A stretch of 56,631 bases of DNA, taken from the NCBI GenBank assembly GCA_013334435.1, contig JAAXXP010000004.1:1-56631 (forward strand), in the 5' to 3' direction. Positions 16,911 to 25,605 of this stretch are shown in pieces (positions within the stretch are counted from its first letter, which is position 1; each line of letters opens with the position of its first letter). The DNA comes from Chlorobiaceae bacterium. GTDB taxonomy: Bacteria > Bacteroidota > Chlorobiia > Chlorobiales > Chlorobiaceae. The notes beneath the pieces were generated by a model. It made no database searches, was not told the DNA's origin, and saw only the letters and a program-made list of their open reading frames with translations. The translations under genes and the position numbers were made by a program.

Positions 16911-17729
16911 ATGCAAACCCTCTTCAGGCCACTTCCTTACCTCAGCTTTCGAAAAGCCCTGCTGCTCAGGCTGCTTATGGTGCCGAACCTGTTCCTGAAT
17001 CGTGCAACGGGGCTTGAAAACCTTCCGCAGTCCGGGTCGGCAATTTATGTATTCAACCATAACAATGCGCTTGAATCCCTGCTTGTTCCGGTTTTTCTCA
17101 TGTTCCATCTCGGAGGAAGAACGGTGAGTTTTGTCATTGACTGGATGTACGGGAAAATTCCTGTGCTCGGCTGGCTGATGCGATTGACCGATCCACTCTA
17201 CGTCTATCATAAACGATCGACAATTCCGCTGATCGAAAGACGACGGCCCGCATTGCCGTCGCCGGGTGTTGTCGAACGCTGTTGCCGGAGGCTTGAAGAG
17301 GGGGGGAGTATCGGCATTTTTCCCGAAGGCAAAAGAAACCCTCATCCCGAACGCCTTGCCAGGGCAAAGCCGGGTATCGGCCATATCGTTCTCCAGTCAG
17401 GAAAACCGGTAATACCGGTGGGTATAGATTTTCCGGTACGCCGGCAAAAGGGCAGAATCCCGGTTTTCGGCCGGATGGTTCTCACGGTCGGGACTCCGCT
17501 CTCTTTCTCCGAATGGTCGGAGCGATATACGGCATGCAATGCACGAAACGGCAGTTATGGCGAAAGCCGTCGCCAGCAGCACGATCTGGCGGATGCAACG
17601 ACCCGAACGCTCATGCGGAAGCTTTCGGAACTATGCGGGAAAAGCTTCGGAGAGCCGGAATCTCCTGTTTCCGGATTATGCGTTTTCAATCATACAACCA
17701 GCAAAAAGGAGCTGCCATGTCCGGTATAA
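16911..17729 (+). CDS. PlsC-like 1-acylglycerol-phosphate acyltransferase
   Basis: Members transfer acyl chains to lysophosphatidic acid or a related acceptor at the inner membrane. Motif I reads NHNNALES, with Glu where HX4D is usual; GIFPEGKRN is motif III; PVIPVGI is the usual distal motif. The ATG at 16911 (MQTLFRPLPYLSF) is preferred over the track start at 16857 because the first 18 extra residues look non-conserved. That leaves 272 aa. It overlaps the downstream GNAT gene by 13 bp, which suggests translational coupling and a joint task in lipid acylation. Confidence 0.8.
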   Translation: MQTLFRPLPYLSFRKALLLRLLMVPNLFLNRATGLENLPQSGSAIYVFNHNNALESLLVPVFLMFHLGGRTVSFVIDWMYGKIPVLGWLMRLTDPLYVYHKRSTIPLIERRRPALPSPGVVERCCRRLEEGGSIGIFPEGKRNPHPERLARAKPGIGHIVLQSGKPVIPVGIDFPVRRQKGRIPVFGRMVLTVGTPLSFSEWSERYTACNARNGSYGESRRQQHDLADATTRTLMRKLSELCGKSFGEPESPVSGLCVFNHTTSKKELPCPV

Positions 17730-18385
17730 CTGTTCAGCGGGTATTGGGTTCCGATGACCGCCAGGGGGTTATCGACATTATCGAGCAGGTTTTCCAGAAG
17801 GAGAAAAACTGGATCAGCAGCGCTCACTCCCAGATACCGGAGGAGCTCGATGCCGATCAGCCTTTTTCCTGGTTCATTGCCAGGGTGAACGGCCGTCCCG
17901 CAGGCGTGCTCAGATTGCTGTACGATCCGCCCCTGAATCTTCCCGAAGCTTACCATGTGACTTTCGTGCCGGGTATCGATGCCGATTTTCTGAGGCAGCA
18001 GGGCAGGTATGTGGAAATAGGACGATTCATGATTCCCTGGGAGTTCCGGCGCAACCACCGGATCGCGCTTCGTCTCATGAGAGCCGCAACCGAGGAGGTT
18101 GTTTCCCGTGATTATACCCACTTCATTACCGATGTTTTTGAAAACGAACAGCACTCCCCCCTGAACTTCCATACCAGGGTGCTTGGATTTGAAGTGATCG
18201 GCAGGCATCTGTTCGGAGATCTGAATTGCGGCTGCACAAGGATCATTCTCACGCTTGATATCCTGAAACTCTACAGCCGGGTTAAAGACAGCAGAAGCCG
18301 GATATACAGCGAACTGACAGCAGGCATGCATTCGCTTCTCGAATACAAGAAGAGAAAGCTGCAGACTGATATTCCGAAATCGTAG
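17717..18385 (+). CDS. GNAT/FeeM-like N-acyltransferase
   Basis: A 222-aa protein with an acyltransferase fold of the GNAT/acyl-homoserine-lactone-synthase type. Visible strands include FIARVNGRPAGVLRLLYDPP and YVEIGRFMIPWEFRRNHRIA, the latter a typical beta4-alpha3 acyl donor site. The start at 17717 has a good Shine-Dalgarno sequence (AAAAAGGAGCTGCC) and removes 68 upstream residues of the track ORF. It overlaps the plsC-like gene. A GNAT plus PlsC pair is the arrangement of aminolipid synthesis (OlsB/OlsA), but the similarity here is only at fold and layout level. Confidence 0.65.
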   Translation: MSGITVQRVLGSDDRQGVIDIIEQVFQKEKNWISSAHSQIPEELDADQPFSWFIARVNGRPAGVLRLLYDPPLNLPEAYHVTFVPGIDADFLRQQGRYVEIGRFMIPWEFRRNHRIALRLMRAATEEVVSRDYTHFITDVFENEQHSPLNFHTRVLGFEVIGRHLFGDLNCGCTRIILTLDILKLYSRVKDSRSRIYSELTAGMHSLLEYKKRKLQTDIPKS

Positions 18386-18421
18386 CACATTTTCGGCTAA
18401 CACATTTACCGGGGAAGAACC

Positions 18422-18682
18422 ATGCTGCAGCTTGACGAACTCAGAGAGAATGTAAAGGCCGAATTTTATGTGCACGAAGAGTTGCAGCAGCACGACGTCC
18501 ACAAGGTCAACGCACGTGCCGATATCATCATCAAGCCGTCAGGCCGCAAGGACCTGCAGAAGCTGCTTTCCCGGCTTGAAAAAAACGGGTTTCCCCATAT
18601 CGTCATCAACTCCAAAGGCAGGGTTGTGTTTCCCGATGGCCGGTTCCGGGGCGCGGTTATTGTGACGGATATCAAATTGTAG
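18422..18682 (+). CDS. Small protein of unknown function
   Basis: An 86-aa soluble protein not recognised by eye. It has a charged helical first half (LDELRENVKAEFYVHEELQQ) and a strand-rich second half ending in DGRFRGAVIVTDIKL. It starts 36 bp after the GNAT-like gene on the same strand and may be the third gene of that operon. An ORF of this length without interruption, with upstream GGGGAAGAACC before the ATG, supports it as real. Confidence 0.55.
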   Translation: MLQLDELRENVKAEFYVHEELQQHDVHKVNARADIIIKPSGRKDLQKLLSRLEKNGFPHIVINSKGRVVFPDGRFRGAVIVTDIKL

Positions 18683-18865
18683 GCATAGCTGTTTTATGCG
18701 GTAATTTCGCTTTTTATACGACACTCGTCGAGTTTGCAATCTTGTAGCACTCCCTTAACGATTCCTCAATAAAAGGAGTGGTAGATTAGCCCACGAATCG
18801 GAACATGCACGAAACGGCATGGAAGAATTCATGAACGCATCACACTAACCAATCCTACTCTTATT

Positions 18866-19990
18866 ATGAAAAAAGTCGCTTTACTGGTCGGTCTGGCAGC
18901 TGCTCTCGGCTTCAACAACGCTGAAGCTGTAGACTGGAACTGGAAAGGGGATATTCGTTACCGTTACGAATCGACGTTTAAAGATACGGACGCGAACGAT
19001 GAAGAGCACAGTCGCGACCGTCACCGCATGCGTGTTCGTATCGGGGTCTATCCATGGATTACCGAAGAACTCTCCGCCGGTGTGCAGATTTCTACAGGAG
19101 GTACCGAGCCGACATCGCGCAACGAGACCTTTGATGACCTTTTTGCTTCCGACGACGTCTATCTGAACGAGGCCTATATCGATTATCATCCGATGTTTCT
19201 GAACGGAGATGTCAATGTCATTCTCGGTAAACGGGATGTGGCAAAAACCCTCATCGTGATGAAGGACCTTGTCTGGGACAGCGATCTCACTTTTGAAGGC
19301 GCTACCCTGCAGTACGGCAAGGATGCCGATGGAAAGGAGAAAGACGGTATCAGCGCGGTTGCCGGTTACTATGTGATCGATGAAAACAGCAGCTTGACTA
19401 CAAAAGAGCAGGATGCCTATATCGTTGCCGGTCAGCTTGCTTACACCGGTGAGGTGAGCGATCTGGGCTTCAAGATCGGCGCAGGCTACTACGATTATGT
19501 ACACCTTGACGGTTACTCGGTTTCTTCTTCGGCAGTATCGAAACCAACCGATTCCGCTTTCAAGCCGGGTCTGGATTTCAATATCGTTGAGTTTTTTGCA
19601 AGTGTCGGCGGCAACATTACCGAAACGCTTCCCTGGAAGGTGTACGGCCAGTATGCCTTCAACACGGCGGAACATGCGGACTTCAGCGCCATTGACGACG
19701 CCAAGAGAGATTCCTATCTGATCGGCCTGCAGATCGGCAATGCCAAGAATCCCGGCCAGTGGTCACTCAGTGGCGAGTATGTCTCGATTGAAGAGGATGC
19801 GGTTGCCGATATCACCGATTCCGATCGCAACGGGGGCAGCTTCACCGATCTTGAAGGCTTCAAGATCGGCGCGACATACCATCTTGTCCAGAATATGACG
19901 CTTGGCGCCACCTATTACAACTTCAACAAAATAGATGACGATACGACGACCAATCATCTGTTCCAGGCCGATGTAGTGGTGAAGTTCTGA
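18866..19990 (+). CDS. Putative outer-membrane porin of the phosphate cluster
   Basis: A 374-aa beta-barrel candidate. A signal peptide, MKKVALLVGLAAALGFNNAEA, is followed by alternating hydrophobic strands such as WNWKGDIRYRYESTF and LGATYYNFNKIDD. The last residue is Phe (ADVVVKF), the usual barrel-insertion signal. It resembles putative porins (Porin_5-like). Its place directly before two pstS genes suggests passage of phosphate across the outer membrane, an inference from position. The upstream 180 bp contain small hairpins (ACTCGTCGAGT; CACTCC/GGAGTG). Confidence 0.75.
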   Translation: MKKVALLVGLAAALGFNNAEAVDWNWKGDIRYRYESTFKDTDANDEEHSRDRHRMRVRIGVYPWITEELSAGVQISTGGTEPTSRNETFDDLFASDDVYLNEAYIDYHPMFLNGDVNVILGKRDVAKTLIVMKDLVWDSDLTFEGATLQYGKDADGKEKDGISAVAGYYVIDENSSLTTKEQDAYIVAGQLAYTGEVSDLGFKIGAGYYDYVHLDGYSVSSSAVSKPTDSAFKPGLDFNIVEFFASVGGNITETLPWKVYGQYAFNTAEHADFSAIDDAKRDSYLIGLQIGNAKNPGQWSLSGEYVSIEEDAVADITDSDRNGGSFTDLEGFKIGATYHLVQNMTLGATYYNFNKIDDDTTTNHLFQADVVVKF

Positions 19991-20054
19991 GGTTAGTGTG
20001 TGGTTGTTCTTTTCTCCGTTCGGGTTGTGTGTGTCTGTTCTTTTACGCGGCAAA

Positions 20055-20078
20055 GCTGCCCATGAGGTGATGGGCAGC
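20055..20078. terminator. Hairpin between porin and pstS
   Basis: GCTGCCCAT and ATGGGCAGC form a perfect 9-bp stem with a 6-nt loop. No T-tract follows, so it may attenuate, stabilise or help separate the porin and pstS transcripts rather than end transcription alone. Confidence 0.4.
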
Positions 20079-20106
20079 GACGCTGTGTGCCCGGGGACTT
20101 TTCGAA

Positions 20107-20134
20107 TTGACTTTTTCTGTATGACCGTATTTAT
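20107..20134 (+). promoter_or_regulatory. Possible promoter of the first pstS gene
   Basis: TTGACT is followed after 15 nt by TATTTAT, 28 bp before the pstS ATG. The spacing is short for a classical sigma-70 site but near that expected of this phylum's -33/-7 promoters. No clear Pho box is seen. Confidence 0.35.
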
Positions 20135-20161
20135 CCAACATCAATAAAATCAAATAGCAAC

Positions 20162-20977
20162 ATGAATCTTTTCAGGAAAATAGTTTTCGGCGCGGCGGTT
20201 CTCGGTTTTATGGCCGGAGGAACTGCAGAGGCAGCAAACAAGATCGTCATGGACGGTTCGACCACGGTCGGTCCGATAGCCAAGTCGTTTGCCGCGTATT
20301 TCACCAAAACCACCGGTGTTCAGGTAACGGTAAGTGAGTCCGGTTCGGGCAACGGCGCCAAGAGCCTCATCAACAAAACCTGCGACATTGCCAACATGTC
20401 CAGAGAAATGAAGGACAAGGAGCTTGCCGCAGCAAGAGCAAAAGGCGTCAAGCCGGTCGAGCACATCGTCGCCATGGATGGCATTGCCATTGTGGTGCAT
20501 CCGGGCAACCGCGTGAACGCTCTTTCCAAGGCGCAGATTCGCGGCATCTACAACGGCAAGTACACCAACTGGAGTCAGGTAGGCGGTCCGAATGCCCGTA
20601 TCGTGGTGATCCAGCGTGAATCGAACAGCGGAACCCAGGACTCCTTCAAGGAACTGGTCATGGGCAAGGAATCCCCCATCACCAAGAATGCGGAAACCCA
20701 GGCCAGCAACGGTGCCGTGAAAAACCGCGTTGCAACGACTCCTGCAGCTATCGGTTTCATTGGTCTCGGTTTTGTTGACAGTGGCGTCAAGGCGGTTATG
20801 GTCGATGGTATCGAACCTGACGAGAGGACGGTCAAGAACGGGACCTATCCGATCACCCGTCCGCTTTTCATGTACACCAACGGTCCGGCTACCGGTGCCG
20901 TGAAGCAGTTCATCGACCTGAAGAGCACCCCCGAAGGCAAACGCATGATCAGCGAGCTTGGCTTTGTCAACCACTGA
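20162..20977 (+). CDS. pstS: Phosphate ABC transporter substrate-binding protein (copy 1)
   Basis: A periplasmic phosphate-binding protein of 271 aa. A signal peptide is followed by the typical first binding segment MDGSTTVGPIAKSFA, the SGSGNGAKSLI loop, the NMSREMKD segment, and the C-terminal-lobe motif VIQRESNSGTQDSFKELV. All face the phosphate in PstS structures. Length fits the short PstS type. A second copy follows 155 bp downstream, and pstCAB-phoU lie beyond. A strong terminator separates the two copies. Confidence 0.93.
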   Translation: MNLFRKIVFGAAVLGFMAGGTAEAANKIVMDGSTTVGPIAKSFAAYFTKTTGVQVTVSESGSGNGAKSLINKTCDIANMSREMKDKELAAARAKGVKPVEHIVAMDGIAIVVHPGNRVNALSKAQIRGIYNGKYTNWSQVGGPNARIVVIQRESNSGTQDSFKELVMGKESPITKNAETQASNGAVKNRVATTPAAIGFIGLGFVDSGVKAVMVDGIEPDERTVKNGTYPITRPLFMYTNGPATGAVKQFIDLKSTPEGKRMISELGFVNH

Positions 20978-21020
20978 GGGCAATCTGTTTTCGCCATGCA
21001 GTTTCCATTCCCGTTCTTTG

Positions 21021-21050
21021 AAAAAGCCGCCTTTTCCGGGCGGCTTTTTT
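21021..21050 (+). terminator. Terminator between the two pstS genes
   Basis: AAAAAGCCGCC, a 7-nt loop, and GGCGGCTTTTTT form an 11-bp stem ending in six T's. Confidence 0.85.
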
Positions 21051-21132
21051 GTCGGGTTCCTTTTCGTAATTCCAGAGGCTTTTCATACCTTTACCGACAG
21101 GACGATCAACAACACTATCAACGGATATCAAG

Positions 21133-21951
21133 ATGAAAACGATGAAGCATGTTCTGCTGCTGGCGGCTCTGTTCGCTGTGGCCGTATCCTCTCCGCTCTC
21201 TGCGGCGGGCAAGAGTATTGTCATGGACGGCTCCACTACGGTCGGCCCCCTTGCCAAATCCTTTGCGGCATACTTTACCAGAAAATACGGCGTCAAGGTT
21301 ACCGTCAGCGAATCGGGGAGCGGCAACGGTGCGAAAAGCCTCATCAACAGGAGCTGTGATATCGCCACCATGTCGAGGGCAATGAAAGCCCAGGAACTCG
21401 TCGCAGCGAGGAAAAAAGGGGTCAACCCGGTGGGACACACGGTGGCGCTCGACGGCATCGCCATGGTCGTTCATCCCGGCAATCCGGTACGGAATCTCAC
21501 GAAGGCGCAGATCGCCGATATCTACAAGGGGCGCATTACCAACTGGAACCAGGTAGGCGGTCCGACGGCGCGTATCGTGGTGATCCAGCGTGAATCGAAC
21601 AGCGGAACCCAGGAGTCGTTCAAAGATCTGATCATGGGTAAAACGGCGCAGATTTCGAAAACCGCCGAAACGCAGTCGAGCAACGGGGCTGTGAAGAACC
21701 GGGTTTCATCCACCCGTTCGGCAATCGGCTTTCTTGGTCTCGGCTTTGTTGACCGTTCGGTCAAGCCCGTTGCGGTAAACGGCGTGCTTCCCTCCCCGGT
21801 CACGGTAAGGAAAGGCATCTACCCGATTTCCCGTCCGCTCTATATGTACACGAACGGCCAGCCTGCAGGTTCGCTGAAAACGCTGATCGATCTGTCGAAA
21901 ACACCCGATGGAAAACGGATGATCACCGAGCTTGGTTTTGTCAATAAATAG
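21133..21951 (+). CDS. pstS: Phosphate ABC transporter substrate-binding protein (copy 2)
   Basis: A tandem paralogue (272 aa) of the preceding gene, with the same signal peptide layout and ligand loops (MDGSTTVGPLAKSFA, SGSGNGAKSLI, VIQRESNSGTQESFKDLI). Most differences lie in the leader and surface regions. The two copies share a 44-bp stretch with no mismatch across the binding motif, far above their average identity, which suggests recent gene conversion or strong constraint. Separate terminators allow separate expression, perhaps at different phosphate levels. Confidence 0.93.
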   Translation: MKTMKHVLLLAALFAVAVSSPLSAAGKSIVMDGSTTVGPLAKSFAAYFTRKYGVKVTVSESGSGNGAKSLINRSCDIATMSRAMKAQELVAARKKGVNPVGHTVALDGIAMVVHPGNPVRNLTKAQIADIYKGRITNWNQVGGPTARIVVIQRESNSGTQESFKDLIMGKTAQISKTAETQSSNGAVKNRVSSTRSAIGFLGLGFVDRSVKPVAVNGVLPSPVTVRKGIYPISRPLYMYTNGQPAGSLKTLIDLSKTPDGKRMITELGFVNK

Positions 21952-21981
21952 CCGGAATTTTTCGTTTTATCCTTTTTATGC

Positions 21982-22018
21982 AAGCCGGTACTCCACTTTG
22001 GTGCCGGCTTTTTTTTTG
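21982..22018 (+). terminator. Terminator after the second pstS gene
   Basis: AAGCCGGTAC and GTGCCGGCTT form a 10-bp stem with one wobble pair, followed by a T9 run. Confidence 0.85.
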
Positions 22019-22035
22019 ATACGCTGGTTGCCGAC

Positions 22036-22128
22036 ATGTTGCAAAGTTGTAACATAATCCAGTTTTTTTCTTGACGTAAAGGGTATAGATTAGGGCGGTC
22101 ATAACGATGGGCTGGAGCAGATCTGCTC
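22036..22128. promoter_or_regulatory. Two dyad elements upstream of pstC
   Basis: ATGTTGCAA-AG-TTGTAACAT (22036-22055) is an operator-like dyad with 8 of 9 arm matches. GAGCAGATCTGCTC (22115-22128) is a perfect 14-bp palindrome. They flank TTGACG at 22071. Neither resembles the enterobacterial Pho box. They are candidate binding sites for control of pstCAB-phoU. Confidence 0.4.
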
Positions 22129-22156
22129 AGGGTTAATCCGGTAATAAATTGCCACC

Positions 22157-23323
22157 ATGATGAGTGAAGATGTTTTGAAAGAGAGCGGGCGTTCGGGAGC
22201 CTTTATCGTCAGCGCTCAAAAAAGGAAGATGCAGAAGCTCGCCAAAACGGCGGGAGAGTCGATATTGCTTCTTATCGCCTCGTTCGTTGCCATTGTCGTA
22301 CTCTTCATTTTCTATTTCGTCACTGTCGATGCGATTCCCTACTTTCAGCTGCAGGGATTCAGGGAGTTTTTCACCAGCAGCAACTGGTATCCTGCGGGCG
22401 ATCCGGGGGAGTTCGGCGCCCTGGCCATCATCTACGGAAGCGGTATGGTCACGCTCGGTTCGACGCTGCTTTCGGTGCCTATGGGCATTGCGGCGGCCAT
22501 CTGCCTCAGCGATATTCTTCCCTTTTCCGTTCGTCAGTACGCCAAGCCGGTTATCGAGATGCTTGCGGCAATCCCTTCGGTGGCTTTCGGCTTTTTCGCG
22601 CTGGTAATTTTCGCTCCGCTGCTTCAGACCCAGGGAGGGCCTATTCTCATGTGGGCATGGTGGATTCTTGCCGCTCCGTTTCTGCTTCTTGCCGTCATCG
22701 TCATATCGGACCTGCTCAGCGCCAAAATCGAAGACCCGAAACGCCGCCAGCAGATATCGATGTTCCTTCTTGTCGTTTTCGGCGTCGGTGCGCTCGCATT
22801 TCTCTACTGGGTGGGATCGGTGCTGCAGGGTATTGAAATCATCACCGGTACCAACGCGCTCAACGTTTCCATCATTCTCAGCTTCATGGCGCTTCCCACC
22901 ATCGTGAGCGTTTCGGAGGACGCCCTGCAGGCGGTAGGACGCGAACTTCGCGAAGGGAGCTACGCGCTTGGAGCCACACGAGCCGAAACCATCGTCAAAA
23001 CCATACTTCCCGCCGCCAGCAGCGGTATTCTTGCCGCGGTGATTCTGGGTGTCATGCGCGCTCTTGGCGAAACCATGGTGGTGTGGATGGCTTCAGGCAA
23101 CTCCTCGCATATTCCCGAGCCCTGGTTCAACTATCTCGAAGCGATAAGGACGCTTACGGCGACCATTGCCGGCGATATGGGAGAAGCCGACCAGGTGACC
23201 GGTTCGGCCCGTTATCATGTGCTTTTCGCAATGGGCCTTCTTCTCCTGGTCATCAGCTTTATCAGTAATCTGGTCAGCGAAAGGATTGTTGTGCGCCAGA
23301 GAAAGATTCTCTCCGGACAGTAG
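22157..23323 (+). CDS. pstC: Phosphate ABC transporter permease PstC
   Basis: An inner-membrane permease that pairs with PstA. It has 388 aa, longer than E. coli PstC (319), with an N-terminal cytoplasmic extension and an extra hydrophobic segment (ISMFLLVVFGVGALAFLYWV) in the middle. The ABC permease EAA loop is seen as REGSYALGATRAETIVKTIL, followed by ALGETMVVWMASG, the conserved PstC end of the substrate path. The start has tandem ATGs (22157/22160). pstA follows after 50 bp. Confidence 0.93.
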   Translation: MMSEDVLKESGRSGAFIVSAQKRKMQKLAKTAGESILLLIASFVAIVVLFIFYFVTVDAIPYFQLQGFREFFTSSNWYPAGDPGEFGALAIIYGSGMVTLGSTLLSVPMGIAAAICLSDILPFSVRQYAKPVIEMLAAIPSVAFGFFALVIFAPLLQTQGGPILMWAWWILAAPFLLLAVIVISDLLSAKIEDPKRRQQISMFLLVVFGVGALAFLYWVGSVLQGIEIITGTNALNVSIILSFMALPTIVSVSEDALQAVGRELREGSYALGATRAETIVKTILPAASSGILAAVILGVMRALGETMVVWMASGNSSHIPEPWFNYLEAIRTLTATIAGDMGEADQVTGSARYHVLFAMGLLLLVISFISNLVSERIVVRQRKILSGQ

Positions 23324-23373
23324 TTTGCGACAGCCATGAAAAAAGGACTTTTTTGTAATCAGAATCAGCAGTC

Positions 23374-24720
23374 ATGAATCTCGGAACACGAAAGATACTT
23401 GACCGTTCATTTACCGCGGTCGGTTTCGGCTCGATTGCAGTTATGGGTATCGCTCTTCTCATCGTTCTGGCGCCCATAATCTATAACGGTATCGGCTCGG
23501 TGTTCTTTACCGGTACCCTCGAGCACCGAAACATGCTTTTCAATGAGTTCGGGCGGGGCGACAAGGAGGAGCTTGTAAAGGAAAATGCCGCATCGGAGGT
23601 ATATCGCAAGCAGATCTACGGCATGCTTGATGCATTCGAGGCGGAGCTCGAAACCATGGAGCCCGAAAAAAAGCAGGATTACCTCTCCAAATACGGTCCG
23701 GTGCGAACCGCCCTGCAGACACTGATCGGTCCGCTTCCGGGCGAAGAGACGGCGATCCTGACCCGCTACAAGTACGGGCAGACCAGATGGGAAAAGGCCG
23801 AGGAAAAGCTTCACGAGTTTCTCTACGAGGCCAAGTGGGATTACTCCAACCCCGACGTCATGGCTAAGGAGTATTTCGTCAGCCGGGCGGCAGAGTTCGA
23901 GGGAACCTCTCTGGTTAAACTGTTTCCCTATGTCGAGAAGCATCTTCCGGATGTGCTTCGTCCGCGCTTTACGGTTTACTGGGGATTCCTGACCGACAGT
24001 TCGGTCGATTCCCATATTTTCGGAGGTATCTGGCCGGAAATCCAGGGGACGTTTTTTCTGGCCGTCGGCGCCATGCTCTTTGCCTTTCCGCTCGGCGTGA
24101 TTGCGGCGGTCTATTTTACCGAATATGCAAGAGAGGGTTTTTTCAACAGTATATTACGCAGTGCGAACAGCACGCTTGCCGGGGTGCCCAGCATTGTGTT
24201 CGGTCTGTTCGGTCTGGCTTTTTTTATCAATACCCTCAAGGTGTCGGAGTCGAAGAGTGTGCTTGCAGGTTCGCTGACGCTTGCCATCATGATTCTTCCG
24301 ACCATCATCCGTGCAGCTGAAGAGGCCATTCTTTCGGTGCCGAAAACCTACAAGGAGGCTTCGCTGAGCCTCGGTTCCACAAAATGGAATACCATTATGA
24401 CGGTCATTCTGCCTGCGGCGCTTCCGGGAATTCTTACCGGCGGAGTTATCAGTCTCGGCAGGGCTGCCGGCGAGACGGCTCCCATCATCTTTACCGCAGC
24501 CGTGAGTGTTGGTTCGGCGATCGGTCTGGCCGATGTGTTTTCGTCGCCGACTCCGGCGCTTTCGTGGAATATCTACAATCTTGCCAGCGAGCACGAGGCT
24601 GCCGCCGAAATCAGGCATGTCCAGTACGGCATGGTGCTTGCGCTGGTAAGTATCGTGCTGCTTCTGAATTTGTCGGCAATTTTTCTGAGAGCACGTATTT
24701 CCAAAAAATTAAAAGGCTGA
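23374..24720 (+). CDS. pstA: Phosphate ABC transporter permease PstA with large insertion
   Basis: Partner permease of PstC. At 448 aa it is about 150 residues longer than E. coli PstA (296). The extra length sits between the first membrane helix (about 15-40) and the permease core that starts near residue 215 (GIWPEIQGTFFLAVG). It is highly charged and helical (ELETMEPEKKQDYLSKYG), so it should form a periplasmic domain. The core has the EAA loop TYKEASLSLGSTKWNTIMTV and GRAAGETAPIIFTAA. pstB begins 6 bp after the stop, indicating an operon. Confidence 0.93.
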   Translation: MNLGTRKILDRSFTAVGFGSIAVMGIALLIVLAPIIYNGIGSVFFTGTLEHRNMLFNEFGRGDKEELVKENAASEVYRKQIYGMLDAFEAELETMEPEKKQDYLSKYGPVRTALQTLIGPLPGEETAILTRYKYGQTRWEKAEEKLHEFLYEAKWDYSNPDVMAKEYFVSRAAEFEGTSLVKLFPYVEKHLPDVLRPRFTVYWGFLTDSSVDSHIFGGIWPEIQGTFFLAVGAMLFAFPLGVIAAVYFTEYAREGFFNSILRSANSTLAGVPSIVFGLFGLAFFINTLKVSESKSVLAGSLTLAIMILPTIIRAAEEAILSVPKTYKEASLSLGSTKWNTIMTVILPAALPGILTGGVISLGRAAGETAPIIFTAAVSVGSAIGLADVFSSPTPALSWNIYNLASEHEAAAEIRHVQYGMVLALVSIVLLLNLSAIFLRARISKKLKG

Positions 24721-24726
24721 GGAACC

Positions 24727-25587
24727 ATGCACATGACAGCAGATAGCCGGGAAACATCGCAGAAAGAGCAGGTGAAAACCGCAAATCGTGAGATTTATCT
24801 GCCTTCCGAGAGAAAAAACATATCCGGCGGCGGAACTCCTCATGTTGTGGCAAAGGATTTTTCCATCTATTACGGTGAATTCGAGGCGGTCAAAAAGGTA
24901 AACGCCGATATTCTTTCCAGATATGTGACGGCGATCATCGGACCGAGCGGCTGCGGCAAGAGCACCTTTCTCCGGGCGATCAACCGGATGAACGATCTTA
25001 TTCCGAGCTGCCATACCACAGGGGCGCTCAGGTTTGACGGCGAGGACATTTATGGTAAATTCACCGATGAGGTGCTGCTTCGCAAAAAGATCGGCATGGT
25101 GTTTCAGAAGCCGAATCCGTTTCCGAAATCCATTTTCGACAATATCGCCTACGGGCCGAGACTGCATGGCCTGAACGATCGCAAACAGCTCGCTGAAATC
25201 GTCGAGCGGAGTCTGAGAAAAGCCGCTTTGTGGGATGAGGTGAGCGACCGGCTCGACAAGAATGCGCTCGGTCTCAGCGGAGGTCAGCAGCAGCGCTTGT
25301 GTGTGGCCAGGGCGCTTGCCGTGGAACCTGAAATACTCCTGCTCGATGAACCGACATCCGCGCTCGATCCGAAGGCAACCGCAAAGATCGAGGATCTCAT
25401 CCAGGAGCTGCGGGGCAGTTACACCATCATGATCGTCACCCACAACATGCAGCAGGCATCGAGGGTATCGGATTACACCATGTTTTTTTATGAAGGTGTT
25501 CTGGTGGAGTATGCACGTACGGCACAGCTGTTCACCAACCCGAAGGACAGGATGACCGAAGATTATATAACCGGAAGATTCAGCTAA
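24727..25587 (+). CDS. pstB: Phosphate ABC transporter ATPase PstB
   Basis: The ATP-hydrolysing subunit that powers phosphate import, bound to PstCA on the cytoplasmic face. Walker [10 protein letters not shown], signature LSGGQQQRL, Walker [14 protein letters not shown] and the switch His in IVTHNMQQA are all present. The family-specific [11 protein letters not shown] after Walker A and YFFY-like [11 protein letters not shown] near the end are PstB features. Length is 286 aa; the first 37 residues are a variable extension. phoU follows after 18 bp. Confidence 0.96.
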   Translation: MHMTADSRETSQKEQVKTANREIYLPSERKNISGGGTPHVVAKDFSIYYGEFEAVKKVNADILSRYVTAIIGPSGCGKSTFLRAINRMNDLIPSCHTTGALRFDGEDIYGKFTDEVLLRKKIGMVFQKPNPFPKSIFDNIAYGPRLHGLNDRKQLAEIVERSLRKAALWDEVSDRLDKNALGLSGGQQQRLCVARALAVEPEILLLDEPTSALDPKATAKIEDLIQELRGSYTIMIVTHNMQQASRVSDYTMFFYEGVLVEYARTAQLFTNPKDRMTEDYITGRFS

Positions 25588-25605
25588 CGAAACCACTTTA
25601 CCGTC

